64,000 nucleotides of DNA from Cymodocea nodosa. Lineage: Eukaryota > Streptophyta > Magnoliopsida > Alismatales > Cymodoceaceae. Position 1 is the first letter of the stretch; every line of letters starts with the position of its first letter. Below the pieces are notes generated by a model, which worked only from the letters and a program-made list of their open reading frames with translations, did not search any database and was not told the DNA's origin. The position numbers were made by a program, and so were the translations under genes. The stretch lies in the NCBI GenBank assembly GCA_036874045.1, contig CM072335.1, forward strand, positions 4,546,001-4,610,000, read 5' to 3'. Shown here piece by piece: positions 28,986 to 40,800 of the stretch.

Positions 28986-29371
28986 TGGACCTCAAGGTCA
29001 TCATCATCGTCGTCGTCGTCGTCATCAAAATGGACCTCTTCGCCTATGACCTTTTCTACATTTCCCTGATCATGAAAGTCATCGACCGCATCTACTACAT
29101 TGGCTCCAACAATGTCATGCTGCTAGGAGTTGTCTTTGCCATTATCATCACCGTCGTGCTGCTTGACATGGCCATAGGCCAGATTGTCATGGACCGCCTC
29201 AGGGACAAGATGGGTTGGAGGAAGGTCTACGGTGTGTCCCTTCTCATGGTATTCAGCTCCCTCAACTACAACTTCTCAATCTACAAGACCAGAACGTGCG
29301 TGCTCACCAGCCTCTACTTCTTTCAAATCCTCCTTAGCATAGGCATTAGAGGAGATTACTCATCAGAATAA
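28986..29371 (+). pseudogene. PHT1-type phosphate transporter fragment
   Basis: The frame ending at the TAA of 29369-29371 resembles the N-terminal part of plant PHT1 high-affinity phosphate transporters (MFS, plasma membrane). It has AYDLF-x-ISL, a K-x-x-x-RIYY segment, GQ-x-x-x-D-x-LRDKMG-x-RKVYG, and finally FFQILLSIGIRGDY, matching the family's AYDLFCISL, GWLGDKLGRKKVYG and FRFWLGFGIGGDYP. It covers only about 110 of the roughly 530 family residues and stops where the transporter would continue. It lacks the first helix and the conserved region after GGDYP, so it cannot encode a transporter. It is much richer in GC than its flanks. It starts exactly where the copia gag relic ends, on the opposite strand. 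A GTCAAAATGGACCTC-like phrase occurs twice, near 28979 and 29023, suggesting a local duplication. Confidence 0.75.
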
Positions 29372-30399
29372 TTTTACTTCAACTAGATTACTCCCCCTTC
29401 TTCCCCCTCATTTGTTTGATGTTGGGGTCATCCCTGTAGAGATGAAAGTGGGTTTCAACTTCTCCAAAGCATTTGTAAGACACCCCTCCTACCTTCTTCA
29501 CCCTTGCACGTAGATGCAGACATCTCATTAATGCACGTGAGACACCCGATATTGATCAGACGTTCATTAATATCATACATATCATAACTCAAAATTAATC
29601 AACATTGAACAAAGATACCTCCCATCATATAAAGTGCGTAAGACATGTTTTCATTTTAAAATGAGACTATTCTAACAATCTCTTTTACTTGTAATTTTTT
29701 ATTCAAACCTACACGTATTTTTACTTTTAAATCAAATGAATATACAATTAGTTACTTGAATTCATTAAAGATCACATTAAGCTCTGATAATTCATTGAAT
29801 TATATAAGCATCTAGTAAAGAGATCCTTAATCATGCAAAGCATGTATACAAGTGTCATGTTCTCATTCCCAATACACGACTATTCCAACAAAGTGAGATC
29901 TATGAAATAGAAATTGAAGGTTTGGTTATGCTTAGGTTGGTTGAAGACACATACAAACAAACCAGTTATAACTAATGAAAATAGTTCCACATTGAATAGG
30001 TGAAAAACAAATGTAGATTTATATATGTTAATTTTTTATATTCATTGTAAATCGATTTTAAGTTAGAAATTTCTTGATAAAAAGATCAACTTTCAACCCA
30101 ATGGTAAGTGCCACCCTCTCAAAATAATCTCTCGTATGTCATGCCTATGGGATATCGAAAAGCTCAAGAATCTAGACATAGACATGGCAGAAGACTCGAA
30201 AATCGGGTGAGGTTATTGGAATTAGAGTTTACGTGCATGCATGCCATGTGGTCTGCACTAATTTACGTGGGCACCATGGTTAACTTCACCCTTGGAAATC
30301 TTTATTCTATATTTGCTTATTATAATATTCTATAAGATCCACATTTATTTTTCTACAATTATGACCCATGGTATTTTTCTCCCATCCCCCCCCCCCCCC
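29372..30399. other. AT-rich intergenic stretch ending in a poly-C run
   Basis: No gene or transposon domain was recognised. A run of about 14 C at 30386-30399 marks its end. Confidence 0.4.
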
Positions 30400-30850
30400 T
30401 CTATGAGCCCGACGAGTTCTGCGCGTGAACCCTACGTGCGAGTATTGTGAGCCGTCCGTGCGTCGTGAGGAGAACACGAAGCTTCATCGCCGGAGATCAC
30501 ACTGGTTAAGGAGACTTCGTCCACGGCAAGCTTGGCACTGGGTGGGCGCTCCGTTTGGGTGTGTACGCGAGTTGTCCCTGCGTTGCTTTGTTGACCACTG
30601 TTCTCGCATGCAGGTGAGGCGCGAGTCCGATAGTCCGTGTACGTGGAAGGCGAGCTGTGTTCGAACGCAGGCTTGCTCCGGTGTCTCCGTGCGCATGTGC
30701 AGGAGTGATTTCGACTTGTTGGTGGAGCGACGTGCATCGGACGGGCGGGAGGTCGTAGTGTTGAGTTTTGGTGGGTTCGTTGGTTGCAGACGAGGGAGGA
30801 AGAAGAGAGAAAGAGGAGAAGCTTTGGCATTCGGTCATTTAAGGTAAGAT
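30400..30850. other. Unexplained GC-rich island
   Basis: A sharply bounded block of high GC content sits in AT-rich DNA. It keeps long frames on both strands (for example 30425-30847 + and 30432-30830 -), which is expected from base composition alone. None of the translations shows a known domain. A donor-like TTAAG/GTAAGA occurs at about 30840-30847, so it could be a 5' exon or leader of a transcript running right. Alternatives are a captured gene fragment or the leader of a retroelement. I do not recognise it. Confidence 0.35.
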
Positions 30851-32370
30851 TTCCCCTGGTTATTTAATGAATGACAATTTAGTGGGTTTTTACATACATA
30901 ATTCATGAACATTGCTTGCCATCAATGTACATTGCTGAACAACGTTGATTGCTGCCCAATATTGATGACTATTGCCTGATAATGTGATTAGAGCAGAACA
31001 TATAGGTATAGGCATAATAAGATGAAATTGGGCATTTTGCTATGTGATCGTAGTGTGTTCATTATTGGTGTCTATGACAGGATAAGCATTTAAGTTGGTA
31101 GTCCTAGCTGTGTTGGTACTACTAAGTGGTCCGATGTGACTATCATGGATTCTGTCATAAGGCCTGTATATGATTATGTACTTTGTTACAATGCTTGTAT
31201 GTGACTATAGACTCCATTATAGGACTTTTATTTGACTATAGACTCTTATCACAGTATTAATATGTGACCAGAGATGAGCTGCTGATTGAAACAACTATAA
31301 CCAACATCATAACTATATATGTCTTTGCCATAGCAGGCCAGCTTAAGACTATACAGGATAGTATTGCATTGCCATGTCGTCACTTACATTTCTATGCTAT
31401 GCCATCTTTTCTTTGTTATTCACTGTTACATTGTTTAGCTAGTGAATTATTTACTGGACTTTTTAGCTCACCTTTTCACTTCCTTATGGTTTTAGGCTCA
31501 TCAGGGAATATGTAGGGAGGACGCTAGCTAGATGTTTTTGTTTCATTTTTTATGTAACTACTCTCTAATATGACAAGACATTTGCTTAGCTTATGCTTGT
31601 TTTGCAGCCTTGCTGTAATGAATATTACTTTTGACTTGTGATGATGTGTGGACATTTGTGTTAATCTCAGACTGAATCTGAAATTTCATAGTTAACGTGT
31701 TGTGAATGTTTTTTAAACTTTCTTTAGTAGTTACCAATCTTGTGATAAATAGAGGAGGGAGTCTTTTATGCTCTCTTTTTTCTTACTGTGAGTTTTCTCT
31801 TCTTTGTTTATCGCAACGATTGTCGAGTTTTTTTTTTCGTAAGTGTGACAATATTAGCGTTCTTCTTGAGATCCATTATTTTGTAATTAATATCTATTTA
31901 TTCCTTCATATGATGGTGTTAATAATAGAGCATGGATCTCAATAGGAGGAGCAAAGGAGGCTCGTATTGCTCTTAGGGTTTACGGTTTCAAATAAGCCTT
32001 GAATAATCTTATTGTTCTCTTTTAAATATATTTTGTCTGGCATAAAACGTTACAACCAGGACATTAAAGAAAAATAAACATAACGCATGACAATTAATGT
32101 TGGGCTTTATGTAACGCACAAAACGAAAAAAACGGATGACACGTTGATTCGAATTAACTCCATCAATTAAATCCTAATAACGTGAAGGGCAAGCATTTTA
32201 AACTAGAAAAAGTCATAGAGCCAACTTCCTTGTTATAGTATAATTAGTCATGATCATCTTTGAAGTTGGCTAGATTTTAGAATTCAATTAAGCAACAACA
32301 TGTTCATTATCAACAAAAATTTTCGGTTTATGGGAAGAATATATACAATTATCTTTGAAACTACTCTTTT
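30851..32370. other. Intergenic region upstream of IAMT1, no gene seen
   Basis: Only short frames without domains are present. The part from about 32000 is the likely upstream promoter region of IAMT1. Confidence 0.4.
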
Positions 32371-32380
32371 ATCATACTTT

Positions 32381-32449
32381 CTCTCTCTCTCTCTCTCTCT
32401 CTCTCCCTATCTATCTATCTATCTATATATAGATATAGATATAGATATA
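32381..32449 (+). promoter_or_regulatory. Compound microsatellite and TATA box of IAMT1
   Basis: A (CT)n run (32381-32405) is followed by (CTAT)n and then (GATATA)n. At the junction is TATATATA (32424-32431), about 95 bases upstream of the IAMT1 ATG, a fitting place for a TATA box with a leader of roughly 65-70 bases. A CATGCA (RY-type) motif follows at 32450. CT-rich tracts near the start site are common plant core-promoter elements. The tract is likely to vary in length between individuals. Confidence 0.6.
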
Positions 32450-32526
32450 CATGCATTCATGGTGTGACCATCACATCCTGCCCCACAAAATAAAGAAGAG
32501 GAAGAAAAGGGAGATCAAAGAAGAAG

Positions 32527-34431
32527 ATGGACACAGCAATTCAAGGAAAGAACGTTGAGGTGGTGGCTCCAACAAAGCTTGAGAAGATCCTTAGCATGAA
32601 GGGAGGGAGTGGTGAGAACAGTTATATGAAAAACTCACAGGCTCAGGTATGTATGTATGTGTGTGTGAAGAAATAATTATGACACTTGTTTGTTGAATGT
32701 GATCAATAAAGAATGGTATGATTAGTTTAGTATTCCCCTTTCATGTTTAGGAGTGTTATTATATATATGATCTGGCCTTCTTTTTGGGTTTTAAATTGAA
32801 GTGATCACATATGTACGACGCAACCAACACGTAGAGCACATGGTGCATTTAGTTGATATTCCACTTCATTGATCAATTGCTAATGAAATAAGAAAAAAAT
32901 CATTCATTTAAAAACTGATGAAACAATATTACATTTTTCAAAAGAATATTAATATTAAAAATATTGTAAATATTGATCCTATAATCTAAACACATTATCT
33001 TTAAGTTTATCAATAATGAAGATTACATTCTACTTATTTCAAATGTAATCTTGGTCAAGTTTTACTGAAACAAGTACATACAACTCTTAATTGATATGTA
33101 ATTGGTCTTATGTTGCATGGCATGCACAGGCACGTCATGCCCGATCTATGCTCCACCTCCTGGAGGAAGCTTTGGATGCCATGGAATTGCCATTGCCCAC
33201 CGTCGACAGCCTCCCCTTCACCGTCGCCGACCTTGGCTGCTCGTGCGGTGCCAACACCCTCTTCATCATCGAGGTCATCGTCAACCACGTGTCCAATAGG
33301 TACAAGTTGATGAGCTCCGACGACCACCCTCCGGAGTTCCAGGCATTCTTCTCCGACCTCCCCAGCAACGATTTCAACGTCCTGTTCCAACTACTCTCGA
33401 CGACCACCACCGGCGATTACTACGCAGCTGGGGTGCCAGGGTCCTTTTACCACCGATTGTTCCCGGCAAGATCCATCAACGTCTTCCACTCTGCCTTTTC
33501 CCTCCACTGGCTTTCTCAGGTACCAGAGGCTGTGGCGGATCGAAGATCCAAGGCGTACAATGCAGGGAGGGTCTTCGTGCATGGGTCGTCGGAGTGGACC
33601 ACTGCAGCCTACCAACACCAATTCAAGTCGGATCTAGCAAGGTTCTTGAACTGCAGGGCGGAGGAGATGAGGAGAGGGGGTGTTATGTTCGTTGCGTGTC
33701 TCGGCCGGACGGCGACCGACCCAGCGGACCAGGGCGGGGCTTCTCTTATGTTCGGAACTCACTTCCAAGATGCATGGAATGACCTTGTTCAGGAGGTACA
33801 TATATATATACACACATGACATGATATGAAATGTAGGCATATATAATTCAAGTTTTGATGCATAAATTACAATAAAGTTTGGGCTTAATTATGATAAATG
33901 ATGTTGAAATTCTTAAGTAATACTTACCCTTGTTTGGGTTTTAATTCCAGATTAAAATTCAATTCAAAAGCAACCGATAATAAGTAAAAAAAAAAACATC
34001 ATATAATAATTAAGCTTTAATTCTATTCCTGATCGATACGAGACTTTTCTACCACTAAGTAACAGGGTCTGGTGGAGGCCGAGAAGCGAGACGACTTCAA
34101 CGTACCGATCTATGCCCCGAGACTGGAAGAGTTCAAAGATGTGGTGGAAACCAATGGCTCGTTTGGGATAAATAGATTAGAGGTGGTTAATGGCGGCAGT
34201 CCTCTTGTGCTCAGTCATCCCGATGATGCGGTCGGGGTCGGTCAAGCGCTGGTGAACAGTTGTCGATCGGTGTGCGGTGTTCTGGTGGAGGCACACATTG
34301 GGGAACGTCTTAGCGACGAGCTCTTCGCACGGCTCGAGCGTCGGGCCACGGCTCATGTGACGGAGCTGGTGGAGCACCTGCAGTTTCTTCACATTGTTGC
34401 TTCACTGCGCTTCCAGCCCACCATCTTTTGA
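32527..34431 (+). CDS. IAMT1: Indole-3-acetate O-methyltransferase (SABATH family)
   Basis: This enzyme transfers a methyl group from S-adenosylmethionine to the carboxyl of indole-3-acetic acid, giving inactive methyl-IAA. Three exons (32527-32646, 33130-33795 and 34066-34431) join in phase 0 to 383 residues, close to the 386 of Arabidopsis IAMT1. The SABATH SAM-binding start KLEKILSMKGGSGENSY is at about residues 17-33, with N and Q of NSQAQ after it. Motif VADLGCSCGANT follows at about 67-78, FFSDLPSNDFN at about 107-117, and SLHWLSQVPE further on. The C-terminal half keeps WNDLVQEG, NVPIYAP and GVLVEAHIG. The long identical stretches recalled from IAMT1 (ARHARSMLHLLEE, AGVPGSFY-x-RLFPAR, TDP-x-DQGGA-x-L-x-FGTHFQDAW) favour IAMT over salicylate, benzoate or gibberellin methyltransferases. 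All splice sites are GT-AG and no defects were seen. Confidence 0.93.
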
Positions 34432-34879
34432 TCTTTGAATTTTTATAAAATTTAAGCTTTGCCATGTGTAATTTGCAATTTCAACTTTCCTCTTGGCTTC
34501 TCCTTGTCATCCCTGAAAGCAATGTAGCCAATCAAATCATGAAAATAAAATGCCCGTACCGCGACAAGGAAGCGACTCTTCAGCTCCAGCGTTAACACTA
34601 ATCACAGGAAGTTCTATCCAAAGAGATACCTTATCAATCCTAAATGAATACAATTTCAGCTACCATTTGATGATAACATAAAAACCCTTTAGCATACCAA
34701 AGATGACCACCACAAAGTCCTGGAATGATCGAACTTAAAGTGATATCCAAACATGTTATTTGGAAGTTCTTACATAAATCAACTCAAAAATGTCGGGCCT
34801 ATTTCTATATACACAGGAAAAATATTTGAAACGGTTATGTTTGATAGATAAATCCAAGATAAACACCAACAAAGGGTAC
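34432..34879. other. Convergent 3' intergenic space between IAMT1 and LIP5
   Basis: Only 448 bases separate the two stop codons, so both 3' UTRs must end here and may overlap. No other feature was seen. Confidence 0.55.
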
Positions 34880-37800
34880 TCAGTGGCTCTCTGCGGAAGG
34901 ATTAGTAAGTAGTTCAAGTGAGCGCCGAAGAAAATCCACAGCAACAGGCACATCATCGAATGCAAGGGCACCAACAGCAAATCTCGCAGCTTTGTGGGCT
35001 TCTGCAATCTTTTCCACTGAAGGCTGATAGTTACTGTCGTAAGTACAAGCAGCAGGACTAACAGGAAGGGGGGTAGGTGGACGACCAGGATGAGTGCCAT
35101 TGCCACCGTCCAAGGTGTACTGTGCCGTTGATGTGTAGTTTGATGTGGAAAAGGGCTGATGAGCAGATGCAGAATCTGAAGCATGGGGCTGCAAGGGATA
35201 ATGTGTAGGGGCAGTTGGAAGTACACTGTCGTTGAAGCTCGGATATGACTGGAAATTTGGATATGTGTATGGAGGAATAGGGTGATCATGAGAAAGGTAG
35301 TTCTGAGGAGATGTATCATGGGCAGGGTGGATGGAAGGAGATGCATCATGAGTCCGATAATTCTGAACAGACGCTTCCTGAGGATAGTAATTCTTAGGGA
35401 TTGCTTCACCAGAAGCATAATTTTGAGGATCATGAGAATGATAATTCTGCGGGGTGGATTGCTCTGAAGGGTAGGATTGCTGGGGAAAGGGCTGTGGATA
35501 ATCAGAATATTCAGGAGCCTTGGACACTTGAGTATGATTAATATCACCAGAAGGGTGATCCGATCTTCCAAAAGATGTGTCAGGACTCGTGGATCTAGCA
35601 GAGAAACTTGAACTTGACCTCAGATCCTGCAGCCATGAAATAGAACTATGAGATTTATTTAACCTGAAAATATTGACCATTTAAGTAAAAAGTGACCAAC
35701 TCAATACATAACCCTATCAACAACTGGTGAAGATCTGTTGTCAAGACTTGGGGATCTGGTGTAGACACTTGCACTTGGTTCCTGCAAAAAAAAGAATTGA
35801 GAACCCCTATGCTATGAGATTTTTTAACTTGCAAACTATTTGAATTTGTGCTCAAAAAGTAACTAGTACGGTTTATGTGATAATCATATATCCAGGGTAT
35901 AGAGTGTATAGTAGTGGGATTCAAACCATTGTTTCATTGGAGAAGCATTGCATGTATATTTAAACACTCATTCAAAACATACAACAATTCCATCCAACAT
36001 AATATCAAAAACGATTGAAATGCATCATCCTAAGTGTTTGTTGATTAAAAAAAAAATGCTAAACATTGATGGCTTGCTCTTAATATTTCCTAAGTGTAAA
36101 ACCGGGCAAGAAAGTTCTACACATATAGTGGAGTGTGGACACTCAAACCCATTTGATTTGATTCAAACATTCAATAAGCTTAATTTCAAAAAAAAAACCA
36201 AAATATAGGAATAACGCATATCATCTCAATAATGATTGGTTTGACCATAATCCTCGCACATGTCATTACTTAGGAAGCACTTGATTGGGATGTTTCAATC
36301 TCATGTCTCCATTTTCTAATACTATATTTATTGGAGAATAGTGTAGGATTTCCACTAAAACAGGAGGCATACTGATTCTGTGAGACCTTGCATTGTATGA
36401 ATTGCATAAAGCTGGAGAGGTGCAGAATGATTGCATGTATTTTGAGATGACTTAACCCTCTTTCCAGAATCAAAATGACTACAGCAATTGCAATAAGTCA
36501 TTTATATTGGTTGAAAGTTTTTGTTTATGGATTGTTCATCTTTTTGGGGGCCTTATCACCTATAAAGTCAAGCCAATCAGAATCTTGAGGTTGAATTTTT
36601 CAACCAAATGGCTGAGCTGACTAGCCTTGGTCCCATGCAGACATCAATTAAGGATATAGTACGAGGCAACCTGGTAAACACATAAAAGACTGAAGCAATA
36701 AGTGGATACATGTCATAATGTTGAAAGCATACATATGTGTTTGCAGCTGAACTTGATAGATCTGATAAATCCTGTTCACCACCTGGGGGACCTGGCTCAG
36801 GCCTTCTTCCTTCCTTCAAAGCTTTCCTTATATCAGCAGCCTTCCAAACAGCATATTTCATCTTCTGCTCTATCTGGAATAAATGTGCATATATTTAGAA
36901 CAAAGAGACTATGAAAGTATGACTCCACTTTAAAAATCTAGGTACTTGAAATTATAAATGAAAACCGCTGAATTAGGAGGAAATAAAAAATATCAGGATT
37001 TAAGAGCATAATGAAATAATCAGATGTCGATAATAAACATACATCTGGCTGAAGTTCACCAAATTGACTCAGTATTTCAAAGAAGACATATGCAGCATAA
37101 AAAGTTTTGGCAGTGTTCCTGCAAGAAGCAGAATCTATTAAGCATTGTAAGACTCTGAATGTGTTTGTAATAAGTAGATGAATCATGAACCAGAAGTTCC
37201 AGTTACAGGTCTGCTCGCCCTGCACGATCTTGTTTATCAGCCTTTGCAAAGATATTTGAGGCAAAACCTTCCACATGAAGACTATCATCTGGACTCAACT
37301 TTATTGATTTTTTATCCTAAGCAAATAGATCTTTACATCAGATATGCAGGAAAAAAATCTCTGACACAGTAAAATTGTCCTAAAAAGTTTTCAAGATGAA
37401 GATCGCCTACAAAAGCATTAATTTATCACAATTTCCTACAGATCAATTGTATATGAAAAAAATCTACAATATCCATGATCTTGTCTCACAAAGAAATAAT
37501 TACTAATTTGTAGTTACAATTACAAAGCCCACCATCCATATGCTTGAATTAATTATCAAGATTCAAAAGTTTTATCATCCACCAAAAATTTACCACACCC
37601 TTTATTGCACTAGACTCTCAAATTTTACAAACTTAAACTAGAACATGAAGAAAATGTTGAAGGCATTGAAACAATATCAAAAACCCAGATAAGCAAGTTC
37701 TTTCATTTTAACCATTGGTTAGTGTTAGTGTTATATGGATCTTAGTGTTATATAGATCCTTATATGGATCTATCTCTTGTATAAATACCTTCTCCTTCCT

Positions 37801-40800
37801 TAATGAAAAAGAACATAACATTTTTTCCTCATGTTTTCTAACATGATATCAGAGTCGTGATCCACCCCCCCGCCACTGTGGAAGCCCGCTCCGCCCTCGC
37901 GCCCCAAGCCCACATGGTTTTTCCCCCCCCCCCCCTGTCGAAGGCCGTCCTACGGTCTGCAAACGACATTCGTTTGCAGTTTGGAGATATAGAATCGGAG
38001 GTGCTACAGTCTACAAGACTGCAGTTGAATGTGGATGCAGTCTGGAGGTCTAAGATCGACCTGTAATTGGATGTAGTGAAGTGATAGGCTACCGACAGAT
38101 TGGTAGTTGTGCAGACAGTGGCTGTTGAATCCGCTGACGTCGCTAGAGACGATTGTTTTAGTTTGGTGAATCTTGTTTGATTCTTTACGATCTTGGTTAT
38201 GATGGCTTTTCAGGAATCTGTGATCCGACCTATTGTTTTGGACCTTCTGTGAAGCTCAATGACTTGAACTATCATAGTTGGTCTTTAAGTTTTCTCACCT
38301 TTGTGGTAGCACAAAGGAAAAGCAAGCACTTGACTCAACCCTCCATTGATATCAAGGATCCCGGGTATGATGATTGGTTTGCTGATGATTCTATGGTAAT
38401 TACTTGACTAGAAAATAGTATAGAATCTGCTATAACCAAGGGAGTGATGATGCTTCGACCGGCCAAACTCATTTGGGACACATTGAAGCAGATGCATGTA
38501 GAATAGCGAAATATCCTAAAAGTTTATGATGTGTATAAACAGATTTTCAACTTGAAAATAGGTAATCAATCGGTTCAAGAATACTATGGGACTATTCGGT
38601 CTTTATTTGAGGAACTGAATGTGCTACAGCCTCCTACTATTAACTTGGTTACGTTACAAAGGTATAGGAATGACTTGCAAGTAGCTGCTTTCCTATCTGG
38701 TCTGCCTCAGGAGTTAGTATCCCAGGTGCGTGGACATTTATTGGGAGGAGACATTACACCTGATTTGGGAACTACATTTACAAAGGTGTTGTGTATCTCC
38801 AAAGCTGGAAACATGATAACTCCTATAGGTCAAGACAGTTCAGTGTTGGCTGTTAAAGGGACTCAAGGGAGACAGAGTGTCCAGCAGTTCCCTATGACTA
38901 CAGGAAGACGCAGGGTTCCTTGTACTCATTGTGGGAAGACCAATCACAGGTCTGAAAAATGTTGAGAAAATTTTGGTAAGCCTACTTGGGCGAGAAATAT
39001 GATTGAGGTACATGATACTCCTAGTGGAGGAGGAGGCAACTCCAGGGAAGCGATAGTGGTTATTTCTCAGTAAGAGTATGAGAGGTTGAAGCAGGCCCAA
39101 GACTCTAGTTCTTTGGCAATTGCATCTTTGGCTTCCACTTCTGGCATGGTTGTGCATACTAGCGAGATACAACATTGGATTGTCGATTCAGGTGCATCTC
39201 AGCACATGACAGGTTGTCCTACTTTCTTTTCTCGTCTCAGGAAAATGCCTACCTTACAAAGTGTTACCGTGGCGGATGGCCACTCATGTCTTATATCTGG
39301 AAGCGGCACAATTGATGTTACTCCAGATATACGGCTTGAGAATACCTTACTTGTTCCCAATCTCTCTGTTAACCTATTATCTATTAATGCTATAACTGTT
39401 CAGCTATCCTGTTTTGTAACATTCTTTCCTTTTCATTGTACCTTTCAGGATCTACGGATGAGGAAGAGAATTGATTTAGGCCATAGGCGGGGCACTGGGG
39501 AGTATGTTCTCGCTTGCGATACACCTTCTAGCGGCCTTACAGTCTCGTTGTCTTCTGTCACTGTCTCTTCTCTCTTATGGCATAGGCGTCTTGGTCACCC
39601 GTCTATTCACAAGCTTCGTCAGGCGCTTTCATGGATAGATGTTTCTGAGTTTGTCTGTGAGTCGTGTGAATTGGGCAAACATAGTCGGTCCCTCTCTCCT
39701 CGTGTGTCCCTCACCAAGAGTCAAACTATGTTTGATCTAGTTCACTATGATGTGTGGGGTCCTAGCCATGTTACCTCTTCTAGTGGGTACCGGTATTATC
39801 TTGTATTAATTAATGATTTTTCTAGAGTTTGTTGGGTGTATTTGCTAAAAGATAGAAAAAATATTGTGGTTTCTGTTGAAAATTTTGTGAATGAAATTAA
39901 TACTCAGTTCTCTATTATCTTAAAGTGTCTTAGAACTAATAATGCTCTTGAGTTTATGAGTACTCAGTTTCAACACCTTTGTATTTCTCGTGGGATTATT
40001 TATCAAATGACGTGTCCTTATACCTCTCGACAGAATGAGGTGGCAGAGAGGAAACACCGTCATTTATTGGATATTACTAGAACTCTTCTTCTTCACATGA
40101 GTGTTCCGAAATCCTTTTGAGCGGATGTTGTTCTCACTGCTGCTTATTTAGTGAACAGGATGTCATCTTCCCCTCTTGAGAGGGAGATTCCTCTACATCG
40201 TCTTTATCCTAAGGGTGAACTTTTCTCTCTCACCCCTAAGGTATTCGAGTGTACAGCTTTTGTTCAATATCTAAGACCTGGTCTTGATAAACTTGATGCA
40301 AGAGCTCTTAAATGTGTCTTTGTGGGATATTCCAGAACTTAAAAAGGGTATAGGTGTTTTCACCCTCCTACAAGAAGGTATTACACCTCCTTTGATGTCT
40401 CCTTTTTTGAAGACCAACCTTATTTTACTCAAAGAATTGATACTTTAGTTGATTAGCCCCCCCTCGAGATTCTGGGCCCTTATTCCACTCCTCGTGAGTC
40501 TGATAAGCCTGTCATTCCTACCACTCCTAAGTCTTCTAGTGAGGGTGCCTAAAATGAAGAGAGTGAAGTAAGGCCACTGCAGGTGTATCAAAGGAGGCAA
40601 CAAACTCAAGTTCAACCTATGGCTCCACTAGACACTTCTTCAACTGCAGATCCGCCCACTACCGTTGCTGATCTACCTATTGCTCTCCGGAAAGGCACAC
40701 GTTCATGTACACAGCATCTCATTTCTCAATTTGTTTCCTATGAACATTTTACCCCTTCTTGTCGAACCTTTGCCTTGTCTGTCATGTCTGAGAATATTCC

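Noticed and set aside
33055-33410. Minus-strand frames inside IAMT1 exon 2
   Set aside because: These are shadow frames of a GC-rich exon. The plus frame carries all SABATH motifs.
34756-35571. 271-codon minus-strand open frame
   Set aside because: It overlaps the last LIP5 exon in another frame and its translation is low-complexity. The 34880-35626 frame ends in the conserved VTA1 domain and is the true one.
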